From NCBI GenBank assembly GCA_021299695.1, contig JAJTEK010000002.1, forward strand, positions 59,913-123,912: DNA of 64,000 bases, given 5' to 3'. This document shows positions 44,696 through 54,095 of the stretch, piece after piece. The DNA comes from Pirellula sp. GTDB lineage: Bacteria > Planctomycetota > Planctomycetia > Pirellulales > Pirellulaceae. How positions within the stretch are numbered: position 1 is the first letter of the stretch; each line of letters opens with the position of its first letter. The translations under genes were made by a program, and so were the position numbers. The notes beneath the pieces are model-generated. The model was not told the origin of the DNA and made no database searches. It worked only from the letters and a program-made list of their open reading frames with translations.

Positions 44696-44776
44696 GGGCC
44701 GGTACACCAACCTAAGTCCTTCAATAGCCGATCGGTTCGAGACGGAGAATTTCCAGAGCCGGATCAGGAGAAAACT

Positions 44777-46135
44777 ATGCTTGATATTGTCGGGGGGCGC
44801 TTAAGCACCCATTGCGATCGTCGCCAGCGGCGTCACTTCCTGAAAATCGGTGGGCTCGGACTCGGTGGGTTGTCGCTCCCTGGAATCCTGCATGCCCAGG
44901 ACTCTGCCCCTTTGAACCCCAAGCGTTCGTTGGGGCACAAGGCGGTGATCATGGTCTATCTTTCGGGAGGCCCGTCGCATCAGGACATGTTTGACTTGAA
45001 GGTCGATGCACCCGTAGAAATTCGTGGGACCTTCCAACCGATCTCGACGAACGTTTCCGGGATACAAATCTGCGAACATATGCCCAGGCTCGCGAAGATC
45101 ATGGACAAGGTAGCGATCGTGCGTTCCTTGCACGGCTGTCCGGATCAGCACGCCTCGGACTTGTGCATGAGCGGATATCCCATGGGTGCCAATGGCAGAC
45201 AAGACAACCACCCATCGCTCGGGTCGGCAGTTGCGAAGTTGCAAGGTTCTGTCGACCAAGCCGTACCGCCGTTTGTGGGGCTTTCGATCAAGACCAAGCA
45301 TGATCCGTACAGCAATCCGGGTTACCCAGGGTTTCTAGGACCTGCTTATGCGCCGTTTCAGCCCGATGGAGAGGGCATGGCCAATATGCGTCTGGAAGGA
45401 ATCAGCCTGGATCGTCTTCGAGATCGACGCGGGTTGCTCCAAAGTCTCGATCGATTCCGCAGCCAGGTCGACCTAAACGAAGGCTATCGAGCAGCCGATA
45501 CCATGACCCAGAAAGCCTTTGACGTGTTGACTTCGAGTCGGCTGGTTGAAGCCCTCGATTTGGAGAGGGAGGATCCTGCCGTGAGGGATCGCTATGGTCG
45601 CGGGAGTCGTGATCCGGCGTTTGGTGAGGATGCAGGTCCGCATTGGATGGATCAGTTCCTGACCGCGAGGCGATTGGTAGAAGCCGGGGTTCGCTGCGTG
45701 ACGCTTTCCTTTGGAAGTTGGGATCGCCATCACTCAAACTTTGAAAGATTGCCGACGCAGCTTGCGAAATTCGACCAAGCCATCACGGCGTTGATTGAGG
45801 ATCTTCACGAGCGGGGACTCGATCAAGACGTCAGCGTGGTCGCTTGGGGCGAATTCGGACGAACCCCACGAATCAATAAAGACGGGGGGCGAGACCACTG
45901 GCCACAGGTCTCCTGTTGTCTCTTAGCAGGAGGCGGAATGCGAACTGGCCAAGTCATCGGTTCGACCAATCGTTTTGGCGAGGTCCCACAGGATCGCCCT
46001 GTCCATTACCAAGAAGTCTTTGCGACGTTGTATCATCGGTTGGGAATTGACGTGAGCACCGCGACGATTCCCGACTTTTCCGGTCGCCCTCAGTTTCTGG
46101 TCGATCGACACTTGCCCATCAAAGAGCTCATATAG
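44777..46135 (+). CDS. DUF1501 domain protein, Tat-exported
   Basis: 452 residues. The N-terminus has a twin-arginine-like motif (CDRRQRRHFLKIGGLGLGG) and a hydrophobic stretch ending near ILHAQD. The DUF1501 core follows (KAVIMVYLSGGPSHQDMFD, HASDLCMSGY, VRCVTLSFGSWDRH, WGEFGRTPRINKDGGRDHW), a sulfatase/alkaline-phosphatase-like fold. In planctomycetes DUF1501 proteins are usually encoded behind a DUF1549/DUF1553 c-type-cytochrome-like partner; none is next to this one. Function unknown, location periplasmic. Confidence 0.92.
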   Translation: MLDIVGGRLSTHCDRRQRRHFLKIGGLGLGGLSLPGILHAQDSAPLNPKRSLGHKAVIMVYLSGGPSHQDMFDLKVDAPVEIRGTFQPISTNVSGIQICEHMPRLAKIMDKVAIVRSLHGCPDQHASDLCMSGYPMGANGRQDNHPSLGSAVAKLQGSVDQAVPPFVGLSIKTKHDPYSNPGYPGFLGPAYAPFQPDGEGMANMRLEGISLDRLRDRRGLLQSLDRFRSQVDLNEGYRAADTMTQKAFDVLTSSRLVEALDLEREDPAVRDRYGRGSRDPAFGEDAGPHWMDQFLTARRLVEAGVRCVTLSFGSWDRHHSNFERLPTQLAKFDQAITALIEDLHERGLDQDVSVVAWGEFGRTPRINKDGGRDHWPQVSCCLLAGGGMRTGQVIGSTNRFGEVPQDRPVHYQEVFATLYHRLGIDVSTATIPDFSGRPQFLVDRHLPIKELI

Positions 46136-46454
46136 GCCAGGCCAGCGAGCGGCGGCTTTGACAAAAAACTCTGGCAAAAAGCTCCGGGGCTGTCCCCGGG
46201 ATTCTGCCATACTTCATGTGTCGCCCTCCGGGCTAAACCAAACAGCCGGATCTCTGCGGTAGATCCTCTATCGAGCAGCTTTACCCGCGGTTCTCCATCT
46301 GACGCCCCCCCGCCCATTCTGGTCCGTCAAAGCCTCAGGGGTGAAGGGGAGCCAAGCAGTTGGCGGCTTGTGCTTTGCTCGGTGCTCGACCATACTTTTG
46401 CCGATGGATGGCAAGAGCGATGGACAACATTAGAACCCCACGAGCGAGCGCAAA
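46136..46454. other. 319-bp gap with one hairpin
   Basis: No gene. A 6-bp-stem hairpin, CCGGGG-CTGT-CCCCGG, sits at 46184-46199, about 50 bp after the DUF1501 stop, and may terminate or protect the transcript. The remainder shows no motif I can name. Confidence 0.6.
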
Positions 46455-47096
46455 ATGGATGGCGAAGATTTCGAGTTAGTGATCAAAAACCAATCCTCGA
46501 CGGGGCTTCAGGCGGTCCTGATTTACCAGGGGCAGAGCGATCCATTCGCCTTCTTTTTCGGCCACAAGATCACCCAGCAAGAGTACTCAGGGAGTCTCGT
46601 GTTCCTCGATCCGGCCGAGTCGCTCGAGGATCTACCTTGGGAACCGGTGGTACTGAACATCGCCGGAATCCTAGATGCGAACTTGGGACTGCAATTGTTT
46701 GACGTCGAAGTCTTATGTCGCTTTGATCCCGTTGAAGTTCCCCAGCCACAGATGCGCCAAAATAGGATCTCCCGGACGACGGTCGATTTCGAAAGCTATG
46801 AACTGCAAATCGAAGCGATTGAAACCGAGGTCTTCGAGCAATTCGATCAGCAAGGAGAAGTCCCCGATGACCAGTCCTACTGGCCGGTCGCCAAGGCCGA
46901 GTGCTTGATGGATTCCGACCCCCCGGTGATCGCAGTCCTGATGCAGGACGAGAGTTTGTGCACCGACGAACACACCCAACACTTCGTCAATTGGTTAGCC
47001 CATAGCATGCAATGGCCCAAAGAGATCGAGGTGACGGTTTGTATGCCCGCTCGAAGTCTGGGTAGGCTGGAACTTGAGGTTCCTTCGGAGTCGTGA
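46455..47096 (+). CDS. Hypothetical protein
   Basis: 213 residues, acidic, soluble, no signal peptide or membrane helix. The first half (DFELVIKNQSSTGLQAVLIYQ, FFFGHKITQQEYSGSLVFLDP) is beta-rich; the second half is more helical and acidic. No family recognised. The sequence has plausible codon use, but upstream and downstream gaps give no context clue. Confidence 0.55.
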   Translation: MDGEDFELVIKNQSSTGLQAVLIYQGQSDPFAFFFGHKITQQEYSGSLVFLDPAESLEDLPWEPVVLNIAGILDANLGLQLFDVEVLCRFDPVEVPQPQMRQNRISRTTVDFESYELQIEAIETEVFEQFDQQGEVPDDQSYWPVAKAECLMDSDPPVIAVLMQDESLCTDEHTQHFVNWLAHSMQWPKEIEVTVCMPARSLGRLELEVPSES

Positions 47097-47280
47097 GTTT
47101 CGCTTGGCCGATGCGGCTAAGCGGTCGTCCACCCCTGGAATCTGCACCCGAGAATGAATGCTGGATGAATGCATAGATGAATGCTAGCATTTGCCTCTGA
47201 AGAAGAGAAACTTGGAATCTCAGGCAGGGCGTTTAAGGCGATCTTGCACCGAAAATTGGGCATCAGGTAGACTTTTGGTT

Positions 47281-48669
47281 ATGAGAAGACCAACCATTAC
47301 GATCGATGCCTCCCACACGTTGGGTTCCGGAAAAAACACCGGCATAGAACGCGTGGTTCGCAACCTATGCCGAGAACTTCCTTCGGTCCTTCAAGAGCGT
47401 GGTTGCCCTGGACTGCAGATCGCAACGCACTTTCAAAGTCGTTTTTTGGAGGTCGATCCTGGCTTGGAGCAAAGCCTGCAGTTCCTTTCCACTTGGGAAA
47501 GAAATGCCGGAGAGTTCGTTCCAGGTTGGATCCAAGCTATCCCAAAGTGGATCGCAGCCTCGAGCCACTCTGCGAAGCTTCGTAAGTGGATGGATCCTCG
47601 GCCAAGTCACCTTGGAATTTACAAGTTGCCGCACCACGTTGTCCGGTGGGGCGGTTTGACACGCAAAGTGCTCGAGGGAAACGCCATCGAGCCTAGCGCC
47701 GATCGAATCCTCATCCTGCCGGATGCTTATTGGACTCGCAGGGGCATATGGAAGACGGTCGAAGCTCATCGGAAGGCCGGAACGATGATCGCCACGGTGG
47801 TCTATGACTTAATTCCATTGACGCATCCAGAGTATGTTGGAAAGAAACGGAGTGATAAGTTCCAAAGCTATCTCGATCAGGTCGTTCGGAATTCCGATAC
47901 GATCATTGCGATTTCCAAGACGGTGCGGGATGACGTAAAGCGGTATATCGAGGCTCAAACGGATCGCTCTGCGATGTGCCAAGATGTACGAGCCTTTGTC
48001 TTGGGGGCTGAGTTGAGCGTTCCAGAATCTGGGACTACCGCACAATCCATTCGCCCGATAGTCAAAACCTTGTTTCATGCCTCGAGCCCTTATCCACCTT
48101 ACTTGATGGTCGCCAGTTTTGATCCGCGAAAGAACCATACCCAAGCTCTCGATGCGTTTGAGTTGCTCTGGAAATCGAACCCGGAATTGCAAATCTGTTT
48201 TGCAGGTCGGAGTGGTTCAAGGTGTGATGATTTCATGCGTCGCATCGAGCAGCACCCAAAACTCAACCGTGGACTTTGGGTTTTTCACGATTTAACGGAT
48301 AGGGAATTGCATCATGTCTATGAGCATTGCTCAGGTGTGTTGCTACCATCGATCGTCGAGGGCTTTGGACTTCCCATTGTCGAATCGCTTTGGCATGGAC
48401 GGAAAACCTTTGCTTCCGATACGCCGATCCATCGCGAGGTAGGTGGTAAGTGTTGCGAGTATTTCCCTTTGCACGATCCAATGGCACTCTCCAATCAGAT
48501 TCAGGCTTGGGAGTCGCTGCGAACGGCTGGATCTAGCACGGGAGGGATCCATGGTGCGGAGGATTGGTCCAAGCCGACGACTTGGCGTCAAAGTGCGACG
48601 CAGTTGCTCGACGCAGTACTCGATGGTTTCGCTCAGCGGGTATCGATACCCCAAAGGCAGGCAGCCTAA
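47281..48669 (+). CDS. GT4-type glycosyltransferase
   Basis: ATG 47281 (MRRPTITIDASHTLGSGKNT) starts the typical N-terminal Rossmann domain; the frame is open from 47191, but that part looks unrelated. The 462-residue product has the GT-B fold pattern: TGIERVVRNL at the acceptor side, VVYDLIPLTHPEY, YLMVASFDPRKNH, and the donor-binding EGFGLPIVESLWHG followed by PIHREVGG. The EX7E-type motif begins with the E of VEGFGLPIVE. It probably builds an exopolysaccharide or surface glycan. It stands alone, not in a visible glycan cluster. Confidence 0.9.
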   Translation: MRRPTITIDASHTLGSGKNTGIERVVRNLCRELPSVLQERGCPGLQIATHFQSRFLEVDPGLEQSLQFLSTWERNAGEFVPGWIQAIPKWIAASSHSAKLRKWMDPRPSHLGIYKLPHHVVRWGGLTRKVLEGNAIEPSADRILILPDAYWTRRGIWKTVEAHRKAGTMIATVVYDLIPLTHPEYVGKKRSDKFQSYLDQVVRNSDTIIAISKTVRDDVKRYIEAQTDRSAMCQDVRAFVLGAELSVPESGTTAQSIRPIVKTLFHASSPYPPYLMVASFDPRKNHTQALDAFELLWKSNPELQICFAGRSGSRCDDFMRRIEQHPKLNRGLWVFHDLTDRELHHVYEHCSGVLLPSIVEGFGLPIVESLWHGRKTFASDTPIHREVGGKCCEYFPLHDPMALSNQIQAWESLRTAGSSTGGIHGAEDWSKPTTWRQSATQLLDAVLDGFAQRVSIPQRQAA

Positions 48670-48767
48670 GCGACCATGTTATGCAGGCCCTCGGCCTACC
48701 CCCCCGCGGAGCTAAGCCGTTGACCTTATCGCCCTCTTTGTAGGTTCATCCGAATCGTGAGCGTTCT

Positions 48768-49007
48768 ATGAGCGATGGTAACTTTGAATCGGCCGACGAT
48801 CTAGCCAGAGAGCAACCGCTGCTGAGGGGATCGGTCTGTTTGAGTTGCCGGGATCATCGGACGATCGTCAGTGGACGCGGGTCTGTTTTCCTGTTGTGTC
48901 AATCGGATCATACGCCACCGCAGTGGCCGAAGTACCCTCGACAACCCCTCCACAGTTGCCCTTATTGGAGTGAAGCGACCTTGGCCGGTCCTGAGGATCC
49001 CGATTGA
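48768..49007 (+). CDS. Small cysteine-containing hypothetical protein
   Basis: 79 residues. CLSCRDH, a later LLCQSD and HSCPYW make four cysteines in a spacing that could bind zinc, and the FPKYP-like motif (WPKYPRQP) between them is of the type I have seen in small planctomycete proteins. No defined function. ATG 48768 lies about 100 bp after the glycosyltransferase stop. Confidence 0.5.
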   Translation: MSDGNFESADDLAREQPLLRGSVCLSCRDHRTIVSGRGSVFLLCQSDHTPPQWPKYPRQPLHSCPYWSEATLAGPEDPD

Positions 49008-49011
49008 AGCA

Positions 49012-49090
49012 CTCAGACAAAGCGGATTTTTGAAATACCCAGACAAAGCGGATTTTTGAAACACAGAGACACAGAGAGCACAGAGAGGAA
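49012..49090. repeat. Direct duplication plus ACAGAGACACAGAG-type repeat
   Basis: A 22-bp unit CAGACAAAGCGGATTTTTGA is tandemly duplicated at about 49015-49057. It leads into GAAACACAGAGACACAGAG (49057-49090), the same family as 17186-17217. Confidence 0.7.
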
Positions 49091-49222
49091 GAACGAGGGA
49101 GAACCAGAGAGAGGAAGAACCAGGGAAGTGAAAGGCGGGTAGGGAATCAAACGGTAGGGTAAGAAGAGTGCGGTAGGGTAAGAAGAGCAGGGGCCGGCTG
49201 GGTCGATCGGTTGGGATCGTCG

Positions 49223-49879
49223 TTACGACGGAGGGTCGAAATTCAAGGTAGGCACCCCATTGCGCAGCGACCATATAGCTGCGGCAGTACGATCGCTGAT
49301 TTTGAGCTTTCGCAGAACGTTCTGAACGTGCTCTTTGACGGTCTCTAGACTTATGCTCAGTGACTTGCTGATGTCTCGGTTGCTCAGCCCTAGCGAAAGA
49401 TGGATGAGAATTTGGTGCTCTCGTTTTGTCAGTGGAACTGGAATCGATTCGGCGGGTTTATGATGCCCAGTGAGGAATGTTTTGGCTAAGCCTACGAGTG
49501 ATTCGGGCATCCGATGTCCTGTTCGGACCGATTCGCAAGACTGAATAAGTCGCTGAACGGAGTATCGTTTGGGGATATAATCCCAGGCGTTCAGGGCGCT
49601 TGCTCGCGCCACATGCGTGGGGTTTTCGTCGTAGGAATAAATGATCCATTTGCTTTCGGTGTATTTTCCTATCAGTTGATGGCATCGTTCGAGCAGATCG
49701 AAATCCCCTACGCGCAATTCCGAAATCAAAACATCGCACGGGGTATTCTCTAAGAACGTTTCGATTTGCGAGTATTGATCGAGCGAGCCGACCATCTCAT
49801 GGCCAGCAGAACTTAAAGCGTTCTTTAAACCATAGATGCAGATCGGATTATCGTCGATGCAGCAGACGCGTAACGACAT
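49223..49879 (-). CDS. LuxR-type response regulator with Glu at the phospho-acceptor position
   Basis: 218 residues: receiver domain (about 1-120) and a C-terminal LuxR HTH (LTKREHQILIHLSLGLSNRDISKSLSISLETVKEHVQNVLRKL). The receiver has the acidic pair D9, D10, the switch S82 and K104, but the phospho-acceptor Asp is Glu: LISELRVGDFD, E54. This resembles receivers that are constitutively active or signal without phosphorylation. No histidine kinase gene is next to it. It may regulate the dockerin-protein gene that follows, or act elsewhere. Confidence 0.9.
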   Translation of the reverse strand: MSLRVCCIDDNPICIYGLKNALSSAGHEMVGSLDQYSQIETFLENTPCDVLISELRVGDFDLLERCHQLIGKYTESKWIIYSYDENPTHVARASALNAWDYIPKRYSVQRLIQSCESVRTGHRMPESLVGLAKTFLTGHHKPAESIPVPLTKREHQILIHLSLGLSNRDISKSLSISLETVKEHVQNVLRKLKISDRTAAAIWSLRNGVPTLNFDPPS

Positions 49880-50112
49880 TGGTACAGCTCAGATCGCCTT
49901 GCGGAGAATCTGATCGGGTGGATGATGAGGAGAGAATAAAGGGATAAGGCTGGGGGAATTGCAATACCCCAGATTTTCAATAGTCTAACAAAAGAGAAAA
50001 CGTCTATTGCCCTAAAGTATCGAATTTCGAGTGCAGCAAAGAAAAAATCTGGGAGGTCCGATCGAGCTGTACGGGTCGATCGAAAATCGGATCGAGGATC
50101 TCGCAGGAGGGT

Positions 50113-52389
50113 CTATTTCCTTGATTTTCTCAATCCGAGTGGATCGTCGCTGTCGCTAAGAGGGGCTGGCAGAGGGGCTGCTTGTGGCCGAGTTCCCGGA
50201 ACGATTGGCGGAGGAACAGCGGTCGGTCGGGAATCCCGCAAGGGGGCTTCACCTTCGGCGGCTGCGGAGGATTGGTTCAGAGCATTGATGACGATAAGGA
50301 TGTCGAGCGGGGTGACTTGGCCGTCTCCATCGACATCAAAATCGTTGCTTGCTTCCCCCTCCGATGGGGGTTTGATTTGACCAGATCCTTTGGTATTGAT
50401 GTAGTTGATGATGATCAAGGGGTCGAGCGGTGTTACGGACCCGTCACGGTCTACATCGGCCGGGTTGGAATCGTTGTGGAAGGGTGTGGGATCTTTGATG
50501 ATGAAGATCCGTTCGGCGCGTTCGATGGAGTCTCCATTGGTCCTTGAGCGTGCAGTCAGAATTAGATCGATCCATCCGGGAGCTTGATAGGGTATCATCG
50601 CGGCATTTCGAACCTTGAGGGTTGAGCCGGAGATTTCAAAACGGTTATCCGAAACGGAGTAATCGAAGACTTCGTTTGCGTCAGGATCGATGATCGAAAG
50701 GCTGCCTAGGACGTAGCCTGGTCGATTTTCTGGAATGGCAAGAACACCGCTGTAGAGTAGGCCTTGGGGTGCATCGTTAACGGCCTGAATTTGGATTCCT
50801 ACGGTTTGCGGTGTCGACCAAGAGCGTCCGTCGTAGGCTTGTACGACGATTTGATCTTGGCCGTCTGCATTCGGATTGGGGGTAAAGATTCCACCGACGT
50901 TCGAGGACCAGGAGACGGAACCGAGTTGGCCGTTGCTCACGAGGATATAATGCACCGAGTCGCCGTCGCCGTCGCTGGTAGCTTGGGTCCAATCGGAAGT
51001 ATGGATGGATTTGGGTGAGTCTTCTGTCGCTTGGACACTCGGTAGACTTCTGAGCACGGGTGGATTGTTTTCGGACCGATTTCGAATACCGATTGCGACT
51101 TGCTCGATCGCTTGGTCGAGGACCTGTGCGATGGTTTTGTTGGTGAGGCTAAGGGCGTGGCGATAGATTTGTCCGTCTCGTAGTCCAATGAGCGTATCGT
51201 TTTTGAAGCCTAGGGAGAGTTGTATTCTTGCGGATTGATCGGCGTTTCCTGCATCGGCCAAAAGGACATCGAAGGCTATGAGGCCTTGGGTGAGTGTCCA
51301 ACCGATCAATCTTGAGGGATTTGCATTTGAGAGCGCCCAGAGAAGTCCTCTGCTAGCGTCGAAGGCACTCGGTCCTGTGGCGTTCTGGAGGACTAGAGTC
51401 GTTGTAAGCCCGGGGGCTAGGGAAACAATTTCGATTCCTTGGTCGGTTTCAACTGATATGGTTTTCCCATCAGGGCTTGCGCTGGAGATTCGGACGAACG
51501 CGTCGAAGCTTCTTTCGGCGATTAGTTCAAAGGCTTGGCCGTTGTATTGGAACAGGGAGATTCGAGTGCCCTGGTCGAGCGATTCGGCGATGAGGAGGCC
51601 TTGGGAGCCAACGGTTTGGATTTGCGCGTTGGGAGCGATACCGCTGAGTTTGGTTTCAAGCGTCAGGGTTTGATCCCAAGCTTCTGTTGGAGGGATCCAC
51701 TCCAGGGAATCTCCTTGGGGATTCGATTGCCGTAGGAATCGATTTTCGCTGATCGAAAGAAGTTCTTTGGCCGTTGGCGAATTGATCGAGGAGCCTTGCG
51801 TTGCCCCGGCGGAAAGATCCGAGCGTTGGATTTGTCCGAGTTGAAGATCGAAAGCGATCAGTTCGGTTTTGGTGTTAGGGTGAGCCACGAGTGCAAGACC
51901 ACGGTTTTGCAGATCGCTTGTGACTGAGAGGATTCGGCCTGGCAGTGGGATTTCGCTTAGGCGAATGGATTGCTCGATATCGAATTGGATGAGCGATTGG
52001 TTTGAGGCGAACCAGCCCACGGAGTCTGAGTTCCAAGCGATGGGCTTGAGGGCTCCTACATCTCCACTCCAGAATCCTGTGGGAGCAGGTTGGGTATCGG
52101 TGGTTTGCAGTTGCGATTTCGAGGCGCCCAAGAGTCTTACGCGATAGGACCCCGACTGTAGGTTCCTGAATCGAGCGATGCCATCGAGATCGGAGATGCT
52201 CATCGGCTCGGAGGCTTGTTGGGCTCCATCGGCATTGAGGTCTAGGAACACGACGCGTTCGATGGCCGGGGTGCTGTTGGGCTCAAGCGTGCGCAACGAT
52301 AGGGGGTCTTCGAAGATTCGAACGTCTAGACCTGCAAATAGGCGTCGTTGTTCGAGAAGATCGATGATTAAGCAGCGGCGGTATTTCAT
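50113..52389 (-). CDS. Large surface protein with LEPR-XLL-like signal and dockerin repeats
   Basis: ATG 52389 gives 758 residues starting MKYRRCLIIDLLEQRRLFAG, a variant of the LEPR-XLL signal that marks planctomycete extracellular proteins. Central regions are beta-rich (SdrD-like/cadherin-like), with a tandem repeat-like VQATEDSPKSIHTSDWTQATSDGDGDSV. The C-terminus has two dockerin-type EF-hand-like repeats (DVDRDGSVTPLDPLIIINYIN and DVDGDGQVTPLDILIVINALN), then a Pro-rich tail. Probably calcium-dependent anchoring to a cohesin-type partner or the cell surface. It is divergent from the esterase gene, sharing about 160 bp of promoter region. Confidence 0.88.
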   Translation of the reverse strand: MKYRRCLIIDLLEQRRLFAGLDVRIFEDPLSLRTLEPNSTPAIERVVFLDLNADGAQQASEPMSISDLDGIARFRNLQSGSYRVRLLGASKSQLQTTDTQPAPTGFWSGDVGALKPIAWNSDSVGWFASNQSLIQFDIEQSIRLSEIPLPGRILSVTSDLQNRGLALVAHPNTKTELIAFDLQLGQIQRSDLSAGATQGSSINSPTAKELLSISENRFLRQSNPQGDSLEWIPPTEAWDQTLTLETKLSGIAPNAQIQTVGSQGLLIAESLDQGTRISLFQYNGQAFELIAERSFDAFVRISSASPDGKTISVETDQGIEIVSLAPGLTTTLVLQNATGPSAFDASRGLLWALSNANPSRLIGWTLTQGLIAFDVLLADAGNADQSARIQLSLGFKNDTLIGLRDGQIYRHALSLTNKTIAQVLDQAIEQVAIGIRNRSENNPPVLRSLPSVQATEDSPKSIHTSDWTQATSDGDGDSVHYILVSNGQLGSVSWSSNVGGIFTPNPNADGQDQIVVQAYDGRSWSTPQTVGIQIQAVNDAPQGLLYSGVLAIPENRPGYVLGSLSIIDPDANEVFDYSVSDNRFEISGSTLKVRNAAMIPYQAPGWIDLILTARSRTNGDSIERAERIFIIKDPTPFHNDSNPADVDRDGSVTPLDPLIIINYINTKGSGQIKPPSEGEASNDFDVDGDGQVTPLDILIVINALNQSSAAAEGEAPLRDSRPTAVPPPIVPGTRPQAAPLPAPLSDSDDPLGLRKSRK

Positions 52390-52550
52390 GCACAAACCCT
52401 CCGTTGGACGGCTTTGCTTTTCAACAATGGACGTTGTGAATCCAGTACAATGCCCGGACCGAGTGGATGTGTGTGTCGACACTAATGTATCCAAGAACGG
52501 CAGGGATAGGGAAGGAATTCCCTCAGACTTTTTTCAAAACGGGTTATTTA

Positions 52551-54095
52551 ATGGGGAAATCAGCTCCTTTATCTTTCGGTGGTTTCGTCGATCGTATGGT
52601 TTGGGCGTTGGTTGTGTTTTGGATTTTTTTGCCTGAGCTAGGAATTTGCCAGTCGGCCCAGGACCGGTATCAACTGGGGCGTCGTCTCGAGCGATTCGAG
52701 CGGGCCTGGCAGGAGGCCGATGTAGCATCGCGGGCGCGGAGCACTGCGTCGATGGAGCAAGCGGTGGGGAGTTTTTTTAGTTTGCAGCTTGGTCGAGCGG
52801 GCAAGTTTTTGGATCAGGGGTGGTTGCAGGTTACCGGGGTTGAGGAATCCGAGCAGGTCGAGCGGCTTGGAGGTCTTGGGTGGAAGTTGGAGTTTGAGAG
52901 GACGTTATTGGATGTAAAGGATCCGGTGGTACGAGGCCGAGCGAGTGTTTTTTACGATTCGGCATCGGCGACCGAGGGTACCGATGCAATGGACAAGCCG
53001 CATGAGGTTGTCCTGAGTCTATGGCCTTGGTCTGACACCCGGGCGAGGATTTCAGGGAGTCAGGCAACGGCAGGAGAGCCACTTTTACGAAGAAGTGTCA
53101 CTTTGGTCTTGGGTGAGCCGTTTGAATTGGATTTGGGGGGGCTTGCCCCGGGAGATTACTTAGTGGAGTGCGTCCGTGAAGGGGTGGGCTCTGGGGTTTC
53201 CGATTGGATTTGTCCATCGGTTTCTTTGGTCGATCAAACGGAGGATCGTTTCGGTCGTATGGAGCAATGGTTGGAGTCGGTCCGTAAGGAGCCGGGGCAT
53301 ACATCCAGGAGCACGGCAAAGTTTTTAGCCAAAGAGCTTAGTCGAGGCCGCAAAGGCACCTCGTTCGAGATCGATTTGCCATGGAATCGGCTCCTGCGTG
53401 ATTTCGAGCAGATCGCTGCACCGAACCCAATTCAAGAGGCTTCGATCCACGGAGCGTTTGGGGAATGGGTCAGTCGATCAGGTTGGAAGTGGATGCAACT
53501 GAGTCGGGAGAAATCGACCCAGGTTATTCGGATGGAGGTTCCTGAGTATGACGCTAAGGATTCTGAATTGAAGCTTCCATTGTTGATTGCTTTGCATGGA
53601 GCGGGCGGTAGTGAGAACATGTTTTTCCAGACGTATGGGGCCGGCCGTTTGATCGAGCTGGGTCGTCAGCGTCGATGGATCGTCGTTTCGCCTCGTCAGA
53701 CGATGGCAGGTTTGGGGATGGATCTAAGTCAGATGGTGGAGGCTTTGTCGGAGATTTTGCCGGTGGATCGCACCAAGGTGATGCTTGTAGGTCATTCGAT
53801 GGGTGCGGCCCAAGCGATGACTCAGGTCAGCAAGCATCCTCAATGGGTTCGTGGGGTAGCGGCTTTAGGTGGAGGGGGTGGAGTGATTGCGAGCGAAGCG
53901 ATCCGCAAGGTACCTTTTTATGTTGGGGCGGGGGATCGAGATTTTGGCAAGTCTGGAGCAAAGAGGCTCAGCCAGCAGCTTGAGCGCCTCGGGTGCGAGG
54001 TTGAGTATCGGGAGTACAGGGACATCGAGCACATGGTGATCGTGCAAGCTGCGTTGGATGATGTATTTTCGTTCTTTGACCAGAGGCTTCGATAG
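52551..54095 (+). CDS. Secreted alpha/beta hydrolase (esterase) with N-terminal helical extension
   Basis: ATG 52551 begins a signal peptide (VDRMVWALVVFWIFLPELGIC, cleavage near QSAQD); 514 residues. The N-terminal 250 residues are helical and beta mixed without a known domain. The C-terminal domain is an alpha/beta hydrolase: LLIALHGAGGSENMFF, nucleophile elbow GHSMGAAQ, acid in GDRDFGKSG and His in EHMVIVQ. Esterase or depolymerase-like; substrate unknown. The Pr6Pr gene begins directly at its stop (TAG then ATG), so the two are coupled. Confidence 0.8.
   Translation: MGKSAPLSFGGFVDRMVWALVVFWIFLPELGICQSAQDRYQLGRRLERFERAWQEADVASRARSTASMEQAVGSFFSLQLGRAGKFLDQGWLQVTGVEESEQVERLGGLGWKLEFERTLLDVKDPVVRGRASVFYDSASATEGTDAMDKPHEVVLSLWPWSDTRARISGSQATAGEPLLRRSVTLVLGEPFELDLGGLAPGDYLVECVREGVGSGVSDWICPSVSLVDQTEDRFGRMEQWLESVRKEPGHTSRSTAKFLAKELSRGRKGTSFEIDLPWNRLLRDFEQIAAPNPIQEASIHGAFGEWVSRSGWKWMQLSREKSTQVIRMEVPEYDAKDSELKLPLLIALHGAGGSENMFFQTYGAGRLIELGRQRRWIVVSPRQTMAGLGMDLSQMVEALSEILPVDRTKVMLVGHSMGAAQAMTQVSKHPQWVRGVAALGGGGGVIASEAIRKVPFYVGAGDRDFGKSGAKRLSQQLERLGCEVEYREYRDIEHMVIVQAALDDVFSFFDQRLR

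Larger units (their letters stand above)
44269..44776. other. 508-bp gap with repeats and a promoter
   Basis: No gene seen. It holds two near-identical TGACCCT(A/G)TAAATCG units (about 44318-44352), the inverted GC-rich motif 44412-44434, palindromic repeat copy 3 (44497-44577), and the -10 box of the DUF1501 gene. Confidence 0.6.

Noticed and set aside
50182..50547. Plus-strand frame opposite the dockerin protein
   Set aside because: It mirrors the dockerin repeats; the minus-strand EF-hand-like motifs are clear.
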